This document shows, one piece after another, positions 1 to 6,482 of a stretch of 9,970 bases of DNA. Within the stretch, counting starts at the first letter, position 1. Every line of letters begins with the position of its first letter. The position numbers and the translations under genes are program-made. Source of the DNA: Verrucomicrobiota bacterium (lineage in GTDB: Bacteria; Verrucomicrobiota; Verrucomicrobiia; Opitutales; Oceanipulchritudinaceae); the NCBI GenBank assembly GCA_009908535.1, contig JAAAOD010000174.1, positions 1-9,970 on the forward strand. The letters run 5' to 3'. The notes beneath the pieces are model-generated. The model was not told where the DNA came from and did no database searches. It saw only the letters and a program-made list of their open reading frames with translations.

Positions 1-1
1 C

Positions 2-784
2 ATGGCCGACCTGCTGGGCCGCTTTCCCACCCTGACCCTGAGTTCGCACGACATCGAATGGCTCCGCGGCTCGCCGTCCTTGCGGCGGCGCTTTCTCGAC
101 ATGCTGCTCGCCGGGATCGGAAGCGGGTATTTCGATTCCCTCACCCGTTACCACAAGGCGCTGCAGTCGCGGAACGCCCTCCTCAAAAAAGGGGCGCCGG
201 CCTCCCTGTGCCGCCCTTTCGAGGAGCCCCTGATCGAGGCGGGAAGCCAGCTCGTGACGCTGCGGGAAAACCTCCTCGAGGCCTACCGTCCGCATTTTCA
301 GACGACCTACGCGCGCATCAGCGGGGTGGACGAGCAACCGGATCTGCGCTATCGCCCGAATCTCGAGGCACCCGACCCGGAGGCCTTCGCCCGGGCGCTG
401 GCCGGGCAGGAGGAACGGGACCGGCAATACGGGACGACGACGCGCGGGCCCCACCGGGACGATCTCGAGCTACGGCTTCAGGGTCACCCCGCGAAGGAAT
501 TCGCCAGCGAGGGCCAGCAGCGCGGCCTTGTCCTCGCCCTGCGGCTGGCCCTGCTGCCCTTGTGCCGCGAGGAGCAATGGGAGGAACCGGTGGTGCTGGC
601 CGATGACATCGTCGGAGAACTCGATGAACGCCGCCGGGAGGGATTCTGGGAACTGCTGCGGCCCTGCCCGCAGATCGTCGCCACGGGGACGGCGGTACCG
701 CGCGGCTTCGGCGGCGAAGCATGGACCGTCTGGCGCGTGCGCGCCGGGGAAGTGGATCCCGCGGAAGGGGAGGTCACCCCGTGA
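2..784 (+). CDS. recF: DNA replication/repair protein RecF, C-terminal part (5' end outside window)
   Basis: RecF is an SMC-like ABC ATPase that helps load RecA at single-strand gaps together with RecO and RecR. The visible 260 residues start inside the protein: family members are about 360 residues, and the N-terminal Walker A part (about 100 residues) is missing to the left. Family motifs seen are SHDIEWLRGSPSLRRRFLD (residues 15-33), TTRGPHRDDLEL (146-157), the ABC signature equivalent ASEGQQRGLVLALRLA (168-183) and the Walker B/D-loop VVLADDIVGELDERR (197-211). The Met at position 2 is most likely internal, because the homologous region continues upstream. The stop codon overlaps the GTG of the next gene by four bases (GTGA), so the two are probably translationally coupled. 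The fragment looks intact, with no frameshift. Identity is confident; only the true start is unknown. Confidence 0.95.
   Translation: MADLLGRFPTLTLSSHDIEWLRGSPSLRRRFLDMLLAGIGSGYFDSLTRYHKALQSRNALLKKGAPASLCRPFEEPLIEAGSQLVTLRENLLEAYRPHFQTTYARISGVDEQPDLRYRPNLEAPDPEAFARALAGQEERDRQYGTTTRGPHRDDLELRLQGHPAKEFASEGQQRGLVLALRLALLPLCREEQWEEPVVLADDIVGELDERRREGFWELLRPCPQIVATGTAVPRGFGGEAWTVWRVRAGEVDPAEGEVTP
767..773 (+). promoter_or_regulatory. Ribosome binding site of the TauE/SafE gene
   Basis: GGGGAGG seven bases before the GTG at 781. It decides the start in favour of GTG 781 over the in-frame ATG at 721. Confidence 0.75.
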
Positions 785-1530
785 CGCCGCTGGACTGGTT
801 TCTCGTCGGGCTCGCCTCGCTGCTTGTCGGCCTTGCCAAAGGCGGCCTTGTCGGCGTGGGCAACCTGACGGTGGTCCTGTTCGCGATGGTTTTCGAGCCG
901 AAGGCCTCCGTCGGCATCCTGCTGCCGATTCTGATCAGCGCGGATATCGTGGCGGTGACCGTCTACCGCCGCCATGCCGACTGGGGCTGGCTCTTGCGGC
1001 TGCTTCCCTACATGGTGGTGGGCATCCTCGCCGGCTACTTTCTCTTCGGCCACATGAGCGACGACCTCGTGCGGCGGATCATCGGGGCCATTGTCCTGTC
1101 CATGACGGGCATCCAGATCCTGCGCACCCTTGCCCGGCAAAAAGGCTGGGGCGACTTCGCGGAGCGGGTTCCGCACAGTTTCGGCTTCCGCTTCGGCCTC
1201 GGCCTGCTGGGCGGCTTCGCGACCATGGTGGCGAATGCCGCCGGGCCCGTGGCGCAGCTCTTTTTCATCAGTGTCGGTCTGCCGAAACTGGCCTTTATCG
1301 GGACCGGTGCCTGGTGCTTTTTTCTCGTCAATGTCTTCAAGGTGCCGCTGCAGATGGACCTCGGCATCATCCACTTCGACAGTCTGCGCACCAGCCTGAC
1401 CCTCGCCCCGTTCGCGGTGCTGGGCGCGCTGGTGGCCCCGCAAATCGTGAAGGTGATCCCGCAGCGGCTCTTCACCTGGCTGGTCTGGGTCTTTATTGTT
1501 GTGGCGGGCGTGAAGCTGCTCTTCTTTTAG
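781..1530 (+). CDS. TauE/SafE (TSUP) family membrane permease
   Basis: Predicted inner-membrane protein of 249 residues, the usual size for TSUP proteins, which export or import small sulfur-containing or organic anions such as sulfite, sulfoacetate or sulfolactate. The substrate here cannot be told. It has about eight hydrophobic stretches and the two related family motifs, one per half: GLAKGGLVGVGN near residues 17-28 and GLLGGFATMVANAAGPV in the second half, the latter very typical of the family. I chose the GTG at 781 because GGGGAGG at 767-773 lies seven bases upstream and the encoded N-terminus (TPLDWFLVGLASLLVG) begins directly with TM1. An in-frame ATG at 721 would add an Arg/Gly-rich segment lying inside recF. 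The gene overlaps recF by four bases and is followed by ruvC after a short gap. No functional link to recombination is evident. Confidence 0.9.
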   Translation: MTPLDWFLVGLASLLVGLAKGGLVGVGNLTVVLFAMVFEPKASVGILLPILISADIVAVTVYRRHADWGWLLRLLPYMVVGILAGYFLFGHMSDDLVRRIIGAIVLSMTGIQILRTLARQKGWGDFAERVPHSFGFRFGLGLLGGFATMVANAAGPVAQLFFISVGLPKLAFIGTGAWCFFLVNVFKVPLQMDLGIIHFDSLRTSLTLAPFAVLGALVAPQIVKVIPQRLFTWLVWVFIVVAGVKLLFF

Positions 1531-1537
1531 CGGACAT

Positions 1538-1542
1538 GGAGG
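1538..1542 (+). promoter_or_regulatory. Ribosome binding site of ruvC
   Basis: GGAGG lies nine bases before ATG 1552. The spacing supports 1552, not TTG 1546, as the start. Confidence 0.65.
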
Positions 1543-1551
1543 CCGTTGGCG

Positions 1552-2139
1552 ATGGGTAGACAGTCGGCACGATCGCAATGGGCGGCGCACATCGCCAAAG
1601 GCTCACCCCGGCGCGCGGCCGCTGCCGGCGGACCCCCTCCGCGCACGCCCTTCACCGGAACCGTCCTTGGGGTGGATCCCAGCCTGCGGGGAACGGGTCT
1701 CGCGGTCGTCGCCTTCGACCGGCCCGGGCAAGGGCGGTACCTCGTCAGCGAGACGCTGCGGCCTCCGCGGTCGGCGGATCTCGCCCACTGCCTCGGGGAA
1801 ATCGCGGCGGCGGTGGCGCGGCTGCTTCAGGAACTGGAGCCGGACGCCCTCGCCATCGAGGAGACGATTTACGTACAGAATTACCGCACCGCGCAGAAAC
1901 TCGGCGCGGCCCGCGGGGCTGCCATCGGGCAGGCGGCGATGAGGGGCGTTCCGGTCTTTGAATACTCGCCCCTGCGCATCAAACAGGCCGTGGTCGGCTA
2001 CGGCCGTGCGAGCAAGGAACAGGTCAGCCGCCAGATGTCCGGTCTCCTCGGGCTCGCCGAGCCGCTGCCCTTCGACGAGGCGGACGCTGTCGCGGCGGCC
2101 TATTGCCATGCCTTGACCGCGAAGACGGAGAGGGAATGA
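1552..2139 (+). CDS. ruvC: Crossover junction endodeoxyribonuclease RuvC
   Basis: RuvC is the dimeric, metal-dependent RNase H-fold nuclease that cuts Holliday junctions with RuvAB. All four acidic catalytic residues are visible by comparison with E. coli D7, E66, D138 and D141: D42 in GVDPSLRGTG, E103 in AIEETIY, and D175 and D178 in DEADAVAAAYCHA. The conserved LGAARGAAI and VFEYSPLRIKQAVVGYGRASKEQV segments are also present. The 195-residue protein carries about 36 extra N-terminal residues, rich in Ala, Arg and Pro, before the first beta strand (TVLGVDP); the E. coli protein has none. ATG 1552 is preferred over TTG 1546 because GGAGG at 1538-1542 is nine bases from the ATG but only three from the TTG. 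The stop overlaps the next ATG (ATGA), so it is coupled to the downstream permease. Confidence 0.95.
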   Translation: MGRQSARSQWAAHIAKGSPRRAAAAGGPPPRTPFTGTVLGVDPSLRGTGLAVVAFDRPGQGRYLVSETLRPPRSADLAHCLGEIAAAVARLLQELEPDALAIEETIYVQNYRTAQKLGAARGAAIGQAAMRGVPVFEYSPLRIKQAVVGYGRASKEQVSRQMSGLLGLAEPLPFDEADAVAAAYCHALTAKTERE

Positions 2140-3293
2140 GGGAGATCCGGAAGCAATTCACCCCCGCCGTGTGCGGCGCGACCGGCTCGCGTTTCTGGTT
2201 ACAGAAGGAGGGTGCGACCGTCTCGCTCGTCTGCGCGACCGAAGGGGAGGCGCAGGCTCTTGTCAGCACGACCCGGGCTGAAGAAGTGCTCGAGGGCGCG
2301 CGGCGGCTTGTTTACAGAGTGGGGGAGGAGGCCCGCTTTACCGTCCTCGATCGGGCGGTTGTGCTGGATGTCCTGCGCAAGGCGGAGGAGAAGGAAATCG
2401 AAATCCAGTGGAGCAGCTTTCCCGCATGGGTGCCGCCCGTGCACCGGCTCGGAAGTTCCCCCGGTCCACCCCCCGGGCGGGAAAAGGAACCGGAAAAGGA
2501 GGGCTGGCTCGGTCGCTTCGGATCCGCCGCCATCGAAGCCAGCCAGGGGGCGGTCGATGTGATGCGCTTCACGGGGGACTGGGTTCTCAGCCTTTGTCGG
2601 CTCTTTTCGCGGCAATCGGTCTTTTCCGGGCGCGAATTCGCGCGGGTCTTTCGCACGGTGACGACGGACGCCCTGCCGATCGTTTCCGCGATCAGCTTCC
2701 TTGTCGGCCTCATCATCAGTTTCCTCGGGGCGGTGGTCCTGCGCCGTTTCGGGGCCGAGTTCGCCGTGGCCTACCTCGTCGGCTTCGGCATGCTGCGCGA
2801 AATGGGGGCGGTCATGACCGGCATCATCATGGCCGGCCGCACAGGGGCGGCCTTCGCCGCGCACCTCGGGAGCATGAAGGTGAACGAGGAGATCGACGCC
2901 CTCACCACTTTCGGTATTCCGCCCATCGACTACCTCGTCATTCCGCGCCTGCTCGCCATGGTCATCGCGCTGCCCCTGCTCACTCTCTACGCCAACGTGG
3001 TGGGTATCCTCAGCGGCTGTCTTGTCGCCACCGCCATGATGGAGGTTCCCGCGAATCTCTATTTTCAGGAGATGCAGGCGATTCTGGGACCGGAGGATTT
3101 TCTTCTCGGGATGGTCAAGGCTCTCGTGTTTGGTGTCCTTATCGGTACCTCCGGCTGCCTGCGCGGCCTGCAGTGCGGCAGCGGGGCCAATGCCGTCGGG
3201 GTGGCGGCGACCCGCGCGGTCGTCACCGGCATCACTCTCATCATCCTCGCCAACGCCATCATTGACTGGGTGGCGGCCAGTTTTGGAGTCTGA
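2136..3293 (+). CDS. mlaE: MlaE-type lipid ABC transporter permease with N-terminal STAS-like extension
   Basis: Integral membrane subunit of an MCE-associated ABC transporter, the family that moves phospholipids or other hydrophobic compounds between inner and outer membranes. Residues from about 165 to 385 form the MlaE/permease domain. Its hallmark LREMGAVMTGIIMAGRTGAAFAA is at 220-242, followed by KVNEEIDAL (248-256), the region expected to contact the ATPase, and then several TM helices. The first 100 or so residues are a soluble, degenerate STAS-like domain, followed by a Pro/Glu/Lys-rich linker (about 106-123). E. coli MlaE (about 260 residues) lacks this domain; E. coli encodes its STAS protein separately as MlaB. 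The ATG at 2136 overlaps the ruvC stop (ATGA) and has GGAGAGGG at 2127-2134. The matching ATPase starts four bases after this gene ends. STAS is inferred from position and size; the permease call is firm. Confidence 0.9.
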   Translation: MREIRKQFTPAVCGATGSRFWLQKEGATVSLVCATEGEAQALVSTTRAEEVLEGARRLVYRVGEEARFTVLDRAVVLDVLRKAEEKEIEIQWSSFPAWVPPVHRLGSSPGPPPGREKEPEKEGWLGRFGSAAIEASQGAVDVMRFTGDWVLSLCRLFSRQSVFSGREFARVFRTVTTDALPIVSAISFLVGLIISFLGAVVLRRFGAEFAVAYLVGFGMLREMGAVMTGIIMAGRTGAAFAAHLGSMKVNEEIDALTTFGIPPIDYLVIPRLLAMVIALPLLTLYANVVGILSGCLVATAMMEVPANLYFQEMQAILGPEDFLLGMVKALVFGVLIGTSGCLRGLQCGSGANAVGVAATRAVVTGITLIILANAIIDWVAASFGV

Positions 3294-3296
3294 TCG

Positions 3297-4046
3297 ATGA
3301 CGGAGCCAGGAACCACTGCCATCTGCGTGGAGCACCTCGACCTGCAGTTCGGGGAGACGGTGCTCCTGCGCGATCTCGATTTCGGGGTCCGGAAGGGCGA
3401 GGTCTTCGCCATTGTCGGAGCAAGCGGCTGCGGCAAGTCGACCCTCATGCGTGCGATGATCGGGCTCCATCCGGTTCAGCGTGGCCGGGTCTGGTACGGC
3501 GAAACCTCTTTTCTCGAGGTGGAGCCGTCGGCGCGCCGGGCTTGTCAGCGCCGCTTCGGCGTCCTCTACCAGAGCGGAGCCCTCTGGAGTTCGTTGACCC
3601 TCGCCGAGAACATCGCCTTGCCGCTGCGCTACTACACCGACTACACGGAAAAACAGATCCGGCTCATCGCCTCCTACAAGCTGTCGCTTGTCGGGCTCGC
3701 CGGAAAGGAGGACGTCCTGCCGGCGGAACTGAGCGGGGGCATGAAAAAGCGCGGCGCGCTCGCCCGCGCCCTCGCCCTCGATCCGGAGATCCTCTTCTTC
3801 GACGAACCCCAGGCCGGCCTCGATCCGGCCACCTCCAGCCGTCTGGACCAGCTCATCCTGCAGCTGCGGGATTCCCTCGGGACGACCCTCGTTCTCGTTT
3901 CACACGAATTACGCAGCCTCTACGCGATCGCCGACCGCGCCCTTTTTCTCGATAAGGAAGAAGGCCGCGCGACCGCCCTTGCGCCTCCGCGGCAACTCCG
4001 CGACGAACCGCCCAACGAGGCGGTGGGTACTTTCTTTTTGTCGTAG
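3297..4046 (+). CDS. mlaF: MlaF-type ABC transporter ATP-binding protein
   Basis: Cytoplasmic ATPase partner of the upstream MlaE-like permease, energising lipid transport. All nucleotide-binding motifs are intact in the 249 residues: Walker A GASGCGKST (41-49), Q-loop YQSGALW (Q92), signature LSGGMKKR (145-152), Walker B ILFFDEP (165-171) with GLDP, and H-loop VSHE (H203). SGGM rather than SGGQ in the signature is typical of MlaF-like proteins. ATG 3297 has GGAG at 3285-3288 and follows the permease stop by three bases, so the two are surely co-translated. The last residues (EAVGTFFLS) read directly into an intrinsic terminator. No MlaD-like MCE subunit follows: the next gene is rpsB. Its substrate cannot be read from sequence. 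Confidence 0.93.
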   Translation: MTEPGTTAICVEHLDLQFGETVLLRDLDFGVRKGEVFAIVGASGCGKSTLMRAMIGLHPVQRGRVWYGETSFLEVEPSARRACQRRFGVLYQSGALWSSLTLAENIALPLRYYTDYTEKQIRLIASYKLSLVGLAGKEDVLPAELSGGMKKRGALARALALDPEILFFDEPQAGLDPATSSRLDQLILQLRDSLGTTLVLVSHELRSLYAIADRALFLDKEEGRATALAPPRQLRDEPPNEAVGTFFLS

Positions 4047-4049
4047 CGA

Positions 4050-4078
4050 GCGGTTTCCGGTCCGGAAGGCCGCTTTTT
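4050..4078 (+). terminator. Intrinsic terminator after the recF-mlaF operon
   Basis: Four G-C pairs (4050-4053 with 4070-4073) continue, after a small asymmetric bulge, into TTCC/GGAA (4055-4058 with 4064-4067) around a five-base loop, followed directly by TTTTT at 4074-4078. It starts four bases after the ATPase stop codon and separates this operon from rpsB. Confidence 0.8.
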
Positions 4079-4244
4079 CGCAGATTACGCTTGCCGAGCG
4101 GGCGCGCGAATCTTTGCTTTGGCCCCTTTGTGCCCGTTGGCAAAAGGCTGCCGGGCGTGAACGAACCTCAACCTGTAACCTGAAAGCTGGCAGTGCGGCC
4201 AGCCAGTTTGTCCCGCGGCCGCGGGATTGCCGCACAACGCAATC
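4079..4244 (+). promoter_or_regulatory. rpsB leader region with three consecutive hairpins
   Basis: Gap between the terminator and the rpsB ATG; it must hold the rpsB-tsf promoter. A TTGGCA at 4137-4142 resembles a -35 box, but I find no convincing -10 partner, so I do not place the promoter. The last 60 bases contain three inverted repeats in series: GCTGGC/GCCAGC (4186-4191 with 4198-4203), the perfect 16-bp palindrome at 4211-4226, and GATTGC/GCAATC (4225-4230 with 4239-4244), whose 3' arm touches the ATG. No Shine-Dalgarno sequence is present. The layout fits a structured leader for autogenous control of rpsB by S2, known in several bacterial groups. Its use here is inference. Confidence 0.5.
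4211..4226. repeat. Perfect 16-bp palindrome in the rpsB leader
   Basis: TCCCGCGGCCGCGGGA is identical to its own reverse complement. As RNA it can fold as a six-pair GC-rich stem with a four-base loop, ending 18 bases before the rpsB start codon. As DNA it could equally be a protein-binding dyad. Confidence 0.7.
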
Positions 4245-5081
4245 ATGAACATCACTGTAAAAGACCTCCTCGACGCCGGTGTCCACTTCGGGCACCAGGT
4301 CCGCCGCTTCAATCCGAAGTCGAAGAAATTCGTCTATGCCAACCGGCATGGCATCAGCGTCATCGACCTTGAAAAGACCTTCGAACGCCTTGCCGCCGCG
4401 ACCGACTATGTCACGCAGATCGTTGCCGGCGGGAAGCCTATTCTGTTCGTGGGGACCAAGCGGCAGGCCAAAGATCTGCTCCGCGAAGCCGCTATCTCCT
4501 GCAATATGCCCTACGCCACCTCCCGCTGGCTGGGCGGAACCCTCACCAACTTCGTCACTATCCAGCGCTCCATCGAGAAGTACAAGAACTACCTCCGCAT
4601 GGAAAATGACGGTTCCCTGGACAAGATGCACAATAAGGAAAGTTCCGCTATCCGCCGCGAAATGTCGCGCATGAACCGGAACTTCGAAGGCATCCTCGAC
4701 CTGAATGACATGCCTGGCGCTCTCTTCGTTGTGGACACGAAGACGGAGGATATTGCCGTTGCAGAGGCCAACCGCCTCGGGATTCCCGTGATCGCCATTG
4801 TCGACACCAACAGCGATCCCTCCGTGGTGCAGTATCCGATCCCCGGCAACGACGACTCCATCAAATCGATCCGCGTCATCGTGGAGGAAGTCGTCGATGC
4901 CGTGCAGGCCGGCCTTGCCCAGCGTGCGGAGCCGGAAACCATCCCGACGCGCACCGTCACGCCCGTGGTGGAAAACCCCGCCGTTGAGGGCCAGATCCCC
5001 GTGACCGCGGTCCGCGGCTCGGAGGAGGAAAGCGACGAGGTCCCGGAAACTTTCAGCACCGACGACGAACCTTCCCAATAA
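4245..5081 (+). CDS. rpsB: 30S ribosomal protein S2
   Basis: Structural protein of the small ribosomal subunit, needed for S1 docking and 30S activity. The 278 residues begin with MNITVKDLLDAGVHFGHQ and continue through the diagnostic FVGTKRQAKDLLREAA, SRWLGGTLTNFVTI and VVDTKTEDIAVAEANRLGIPVIAIVDTNSDP segments. The globular S2 ends at about residue 230. The remainder is an acidic, probably disordered tail rich in Glu, Asp, Thr and Val, which makes it longer than E. coli S2 (about 240). I chose ATG 4245 because the family starts at this point; a TTG at 4227 is in frame but lies inside the leader hairpins. No Shine-Dalgarno precedes it. tsf follows after 22 bases, the classic rpsB-tsf operon. 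Confidence 0.98.
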   Translation: MNITVKDLLDAGVHFGHQVRRFNPKSKKFVYANRHGISVIDLEKTFERLAAATDYVTQIVAGGKPILFVGTKRQAKDLLREAAISCNMPYATSRWLGGTLTNFVTIQRSIEKYKNYLRMENDGSLDKMHNKESSAIRREMSRMNRNFEGILDLNDMPGALFVVDTKTEDIAVAEANRLGIPVIAIVDTNSDPSVVQYPIPGNDDSIKSIRVIVEEVVDAVQAGLAQRAEPETIPTRTVTPVVENPAVEGQIPVTAVRGSEEESDEVPETFSTDDEPSQ

Positions 5082-5103
5082 CCCAAGCAAAGAACCAGAC
5101 ACA

Positions 5104-5694
5104 ATGAGCAACATCAGCGCGAAAATGGTAGCGGACCTTCGGGCCAAGACCGGAGCCGGTCTCATGGACTGCAAGAAGGCGCTTGCCGAAGCCGGGGGCG
5201 ACGAGGAAAAGGCCATCGAGGCCCTCCGCAAAAAGGGCATGGCCAGCGCGGCGAAGAAAGCCGACCGCACCGCCTCCGATGGACTGGTCCAGAGCTACAT
5301 CCACATGGGCGGCAAAGTCGGCGTCCTCGTGGAATTGAACTGCGAGACTGATTTCGTGGCGAAAACGGACGACTTCAAGACGCTCGCCCGCGACATCGCG
5401 ATGCACGTCGCCGCCGCGAGCCCGGGCTACGTCAGCCGGGAGGAAGTTCCCGCCGACGTCGTCGAGCGGGAGAAGGGCATCGCCGCCGCCGCCGTCGAGA
5501 ACAAGCCCGCCCACATCGTGGAGAAAATCGTCGAGGGGAAAATGGAAAAGGTATATCAGGAGATGGTCCTTCTGGAGCAGCCTTTCGTAAAGAATCCGGA
5601 TGTCAGCATCGGCGAGATGCTCAAGGAGCAGATTGCCAAACTCGGTGAGAACATCCTTGTCCGGCGCTTCGCCCGTTTCCAGATCGGCGGCTGA
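5104..5694 (+). CDS. tsf: Translation elongation factor Ts, short form
   Basis: EF-Ts is the guanine nucleotide exchange factor that regenerates EF-Tu-GTP. Seen: the N-terminal UBA-like helical domain with GAGLMDCKKALAEAGGDEE (residues 17-35), the EF-Tu-contacting TDFV in LNCETDFVAKTDDF (78-91), and the C-terminal QPFVKNPDVSIGEML and LGENILVRRFARFQIG. At 196 residues it is well below E. coli EF-Ts (about 283) but matches the short form of Thermus, which has one core subdomain, so it is complete rather than truncated. There is no recognisable Shine-Dalgarno before ATG 5104; the upstream bases are A-rich (CAAAGAACC). A strong terminator follows 31 bases after the stop, ending the operon. Confidence 0.97.
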   Translation: MSNISAKMVADLRAKTGAGLMDCKKALAEAGGDEEKAIEALRKKGMASAAKKADRTASDGLVQSYIHMGGKVGVLVELNCETDFVAKTDDFKTLARDIAMHVAAASPGYVSREEVPADVVEREKGIAAAAVENKPAHIVEKIVEGKMEKVYQEMVLLEQPFVKNPDVSIGEMLKEQIAKLGENILVRRFARFQIGG

Positions 5695-5725
5695 AGGCAG
5701 CCGCGCAAGATCCTCTCTTTTTCTG

Positions 5726-5756
5726 AACCCCTTCCGGTATCGCCGGGAGGGGTTTT
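5726..5756 (+). terminator. Intrinsic terminator after tsf
   Basis: A 12-bp stem (5726-5737 with 5743-5754, one G-U pair) around the five-base loop TATCG is followed by T's (TTTT at 5753-5756, partly in the stem). It lies between the convergent ends of tsf and the minus-strand CPBP gene. The minus-strand side lacks a T run after the stem, so it serves mainly tsf. Confidence 0.85.
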
Positions 5757-5761
5757 CATTT

Positions 5762-6388
5762 TCAGAAGAGGCTGGTGACGTGCCCCTGCGCGGCCTTGAC
5801 GATGAAGACCCCGAGGTTGCTGCTGATGTGCGCGACGAAACAGGGCAGAAGGGAATGCCGCGGATTGAAGGGGAGAAACCGGACCGCGTAGAACCAGAGG
5901 GAGTTCAGGAACAGGAGCAGGAGCGACCAGGCCGACTTCGCATCCGTCTTGAAGGTGAATTCCGTCCATGAGCCCTCCTCGGGTACCTCCACGTAATACT
6001 GGTAATGGGCGAGGCTGAAAAGGAGGGAGAAGAGCAGAATGCTCCCGATCAACCAGGCCCGTCCCTTTCCTTCGACGACGAGATAGCCGCGGAAGAGGAC
6101 TTCCTCGATGATGCCGGCCCCGACCATGGCGAGCAGAAAAAGGACCGTGATGTCCGATTGTTCGGCTGAGACGCCGAGGGCGATTTCCCCCCCCGTTTCG
6201 ACCAGGACCAGAAAAAGCGCCCCGCCGGCGGCGATGAGAAGGGCCAGACGAGGTGCAGGAAAAGCGCCGGGAAGCGCGCGCGGGTGCGGCTCCGCCCCGG
6301 CATTTGCCCGGAAATCCTCATACCAGATTTTCGCAAGGTACAACGCGCCGCCAAACAGCAAGAGAATGAACAGGGGGGACTGGGTCAT
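5762..6388 (-). CDS. CPBP (Abi/Rce1-like) family intramembrane protein
   Basis: Multi-pass membrane protein of the CPBP family, glutamic-type intramembrane proteases related to eukaryotic Rce1; members act in membrane-protein processing, bacteriocin self-immunity or unknown roles. The three family motifs are complete: motif 1 EEVLFRGYL (E95, E96, R100), motif 2 FSLAHYQ (H128) and motif 3 HISSN (H187, N191), so it is probably an active protease. At 208 residues it has about six hydrophobic segments, beginning with an N-terminal signal-anchor-like helix (LFILLLFGGALYLA). The substrate is unknown. It converges on tsf and diverges from the polyprenyl synthase, sharing a 103-bp intergenic region with a dyad element. 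The ATG at 6388 (minus strand) lacks a clear Shine-Dalgarno but encodes a sensible N-terminus. Confidence 0.88.
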   Translation of the reverse strand: MTQSPLFILLLFGGALYLAKIWYEDFRANAGAEPHPRALPGAFPAPRLALLIAAGGALFLVLVETGGEIALGVSAEQSDITVLFLLAMVGAGIIEEVLFRGYLVVEGKGRAWLIGSILLFSLLFSLAHYQYYVEVPEEGSWTEFTFKTDAKSAWSLLLLFLNSLWFYAVRFLPFNPRHSLLPCFVAHISSNLGVFIVKAAQGHVTSLF

Positions 6389-6411
6389 GGATACCGATGG
6401 TGTGGAAAATC

Positions 6412-6431
6412 AACCGTTGCCGGAAACGGTT
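6412..6431. promoter_or_regulatory. 20-bp dyad (candidate operator) in the divergent intergenic region
   Basis: AACCGTTGCCGGAAACGGTT matches its reverse complement at 18 of 20 positions: seven-base arms AACCGTT/AACGGTT around a CCGG centre, with only the two flanking bases mismatched. It sits 24-43 bases upstream of the CPBP start and about 60 bases upstream of the polyprenyl synthase start, a natural place for a regulator that acts on both. No regulator can be named. Confidence 0.5.
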
Positions 6432-6451
6432 TCCCATAAGGCCGGGCTTTC

Positions 6452-6482
6452 TTGATTTTGCAATTCATTAACCCTACCTTTG
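6452..6482 (+). promoter_or_regulatory. Candidate promoter of the polyprenyl synthase gene
   Basis: TTG at 6452-6454, a 20-base spacer, then TACCTTTG at 6475-6482. This matches the TTTG/TAnnTTTG promoter form described for Bacteroidetes. It can also be read as a sigma70-type TTGATT-N17-TACCTT with a weak -10. Either reading puts the transcription start within a few bases of ATG 6492. The assignment is by eye only. Confidence 0.4.

Noticed and set aside
721..780. Upstream ATG for the TauE/SafE permease
   Set aside because: It would add an Arg/Gly-rich segment wholly inside recF; the GTG at 781 has a strong ribosome binding site and begins directly at the first membrane helix.
484..1590. Minus-strand open frame of about 370 codons opposite recF and the TauE/SafE gene
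   Set aside because: Shadow of two real genes; composition is His/Gln/Asp/Arg-rich and not protein-like.
2199..3470. Minus-strand open frame of about 420 codons opposite the MlaE-like permease
   Set aside because: Antisense to a permease with clear family motifs; the translation is rich in His, Asp, Glu and Arg without any domain signature.
4137..4165. Sigma70 promoter for rpsB built on TTGGCA at 4137-4142
   Set aside because: The hexamer at the proper distance (AACGAA) does not resemble a -10 box, so I did not call it.
3909..5270. Long minus-strand open frame (about 450 codons) opposite mlaF, rpsB and tsf
   Set aside because: It lies antisense to three confidently identified genes, spans their terminator and leader, and its translation is low-complexity His/Asp/Gly/Arg-rich sequence with no family motif; high GC makes such shadow frames common.
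5104..5694. tsf as a truncated pseudogene because it is shorter than E. coli EF-Ts
   Set aside because: The N-terminal and C-terminal family signatures are both present and the length equals the known short EF-Ts form; nothing indicates an internal break.
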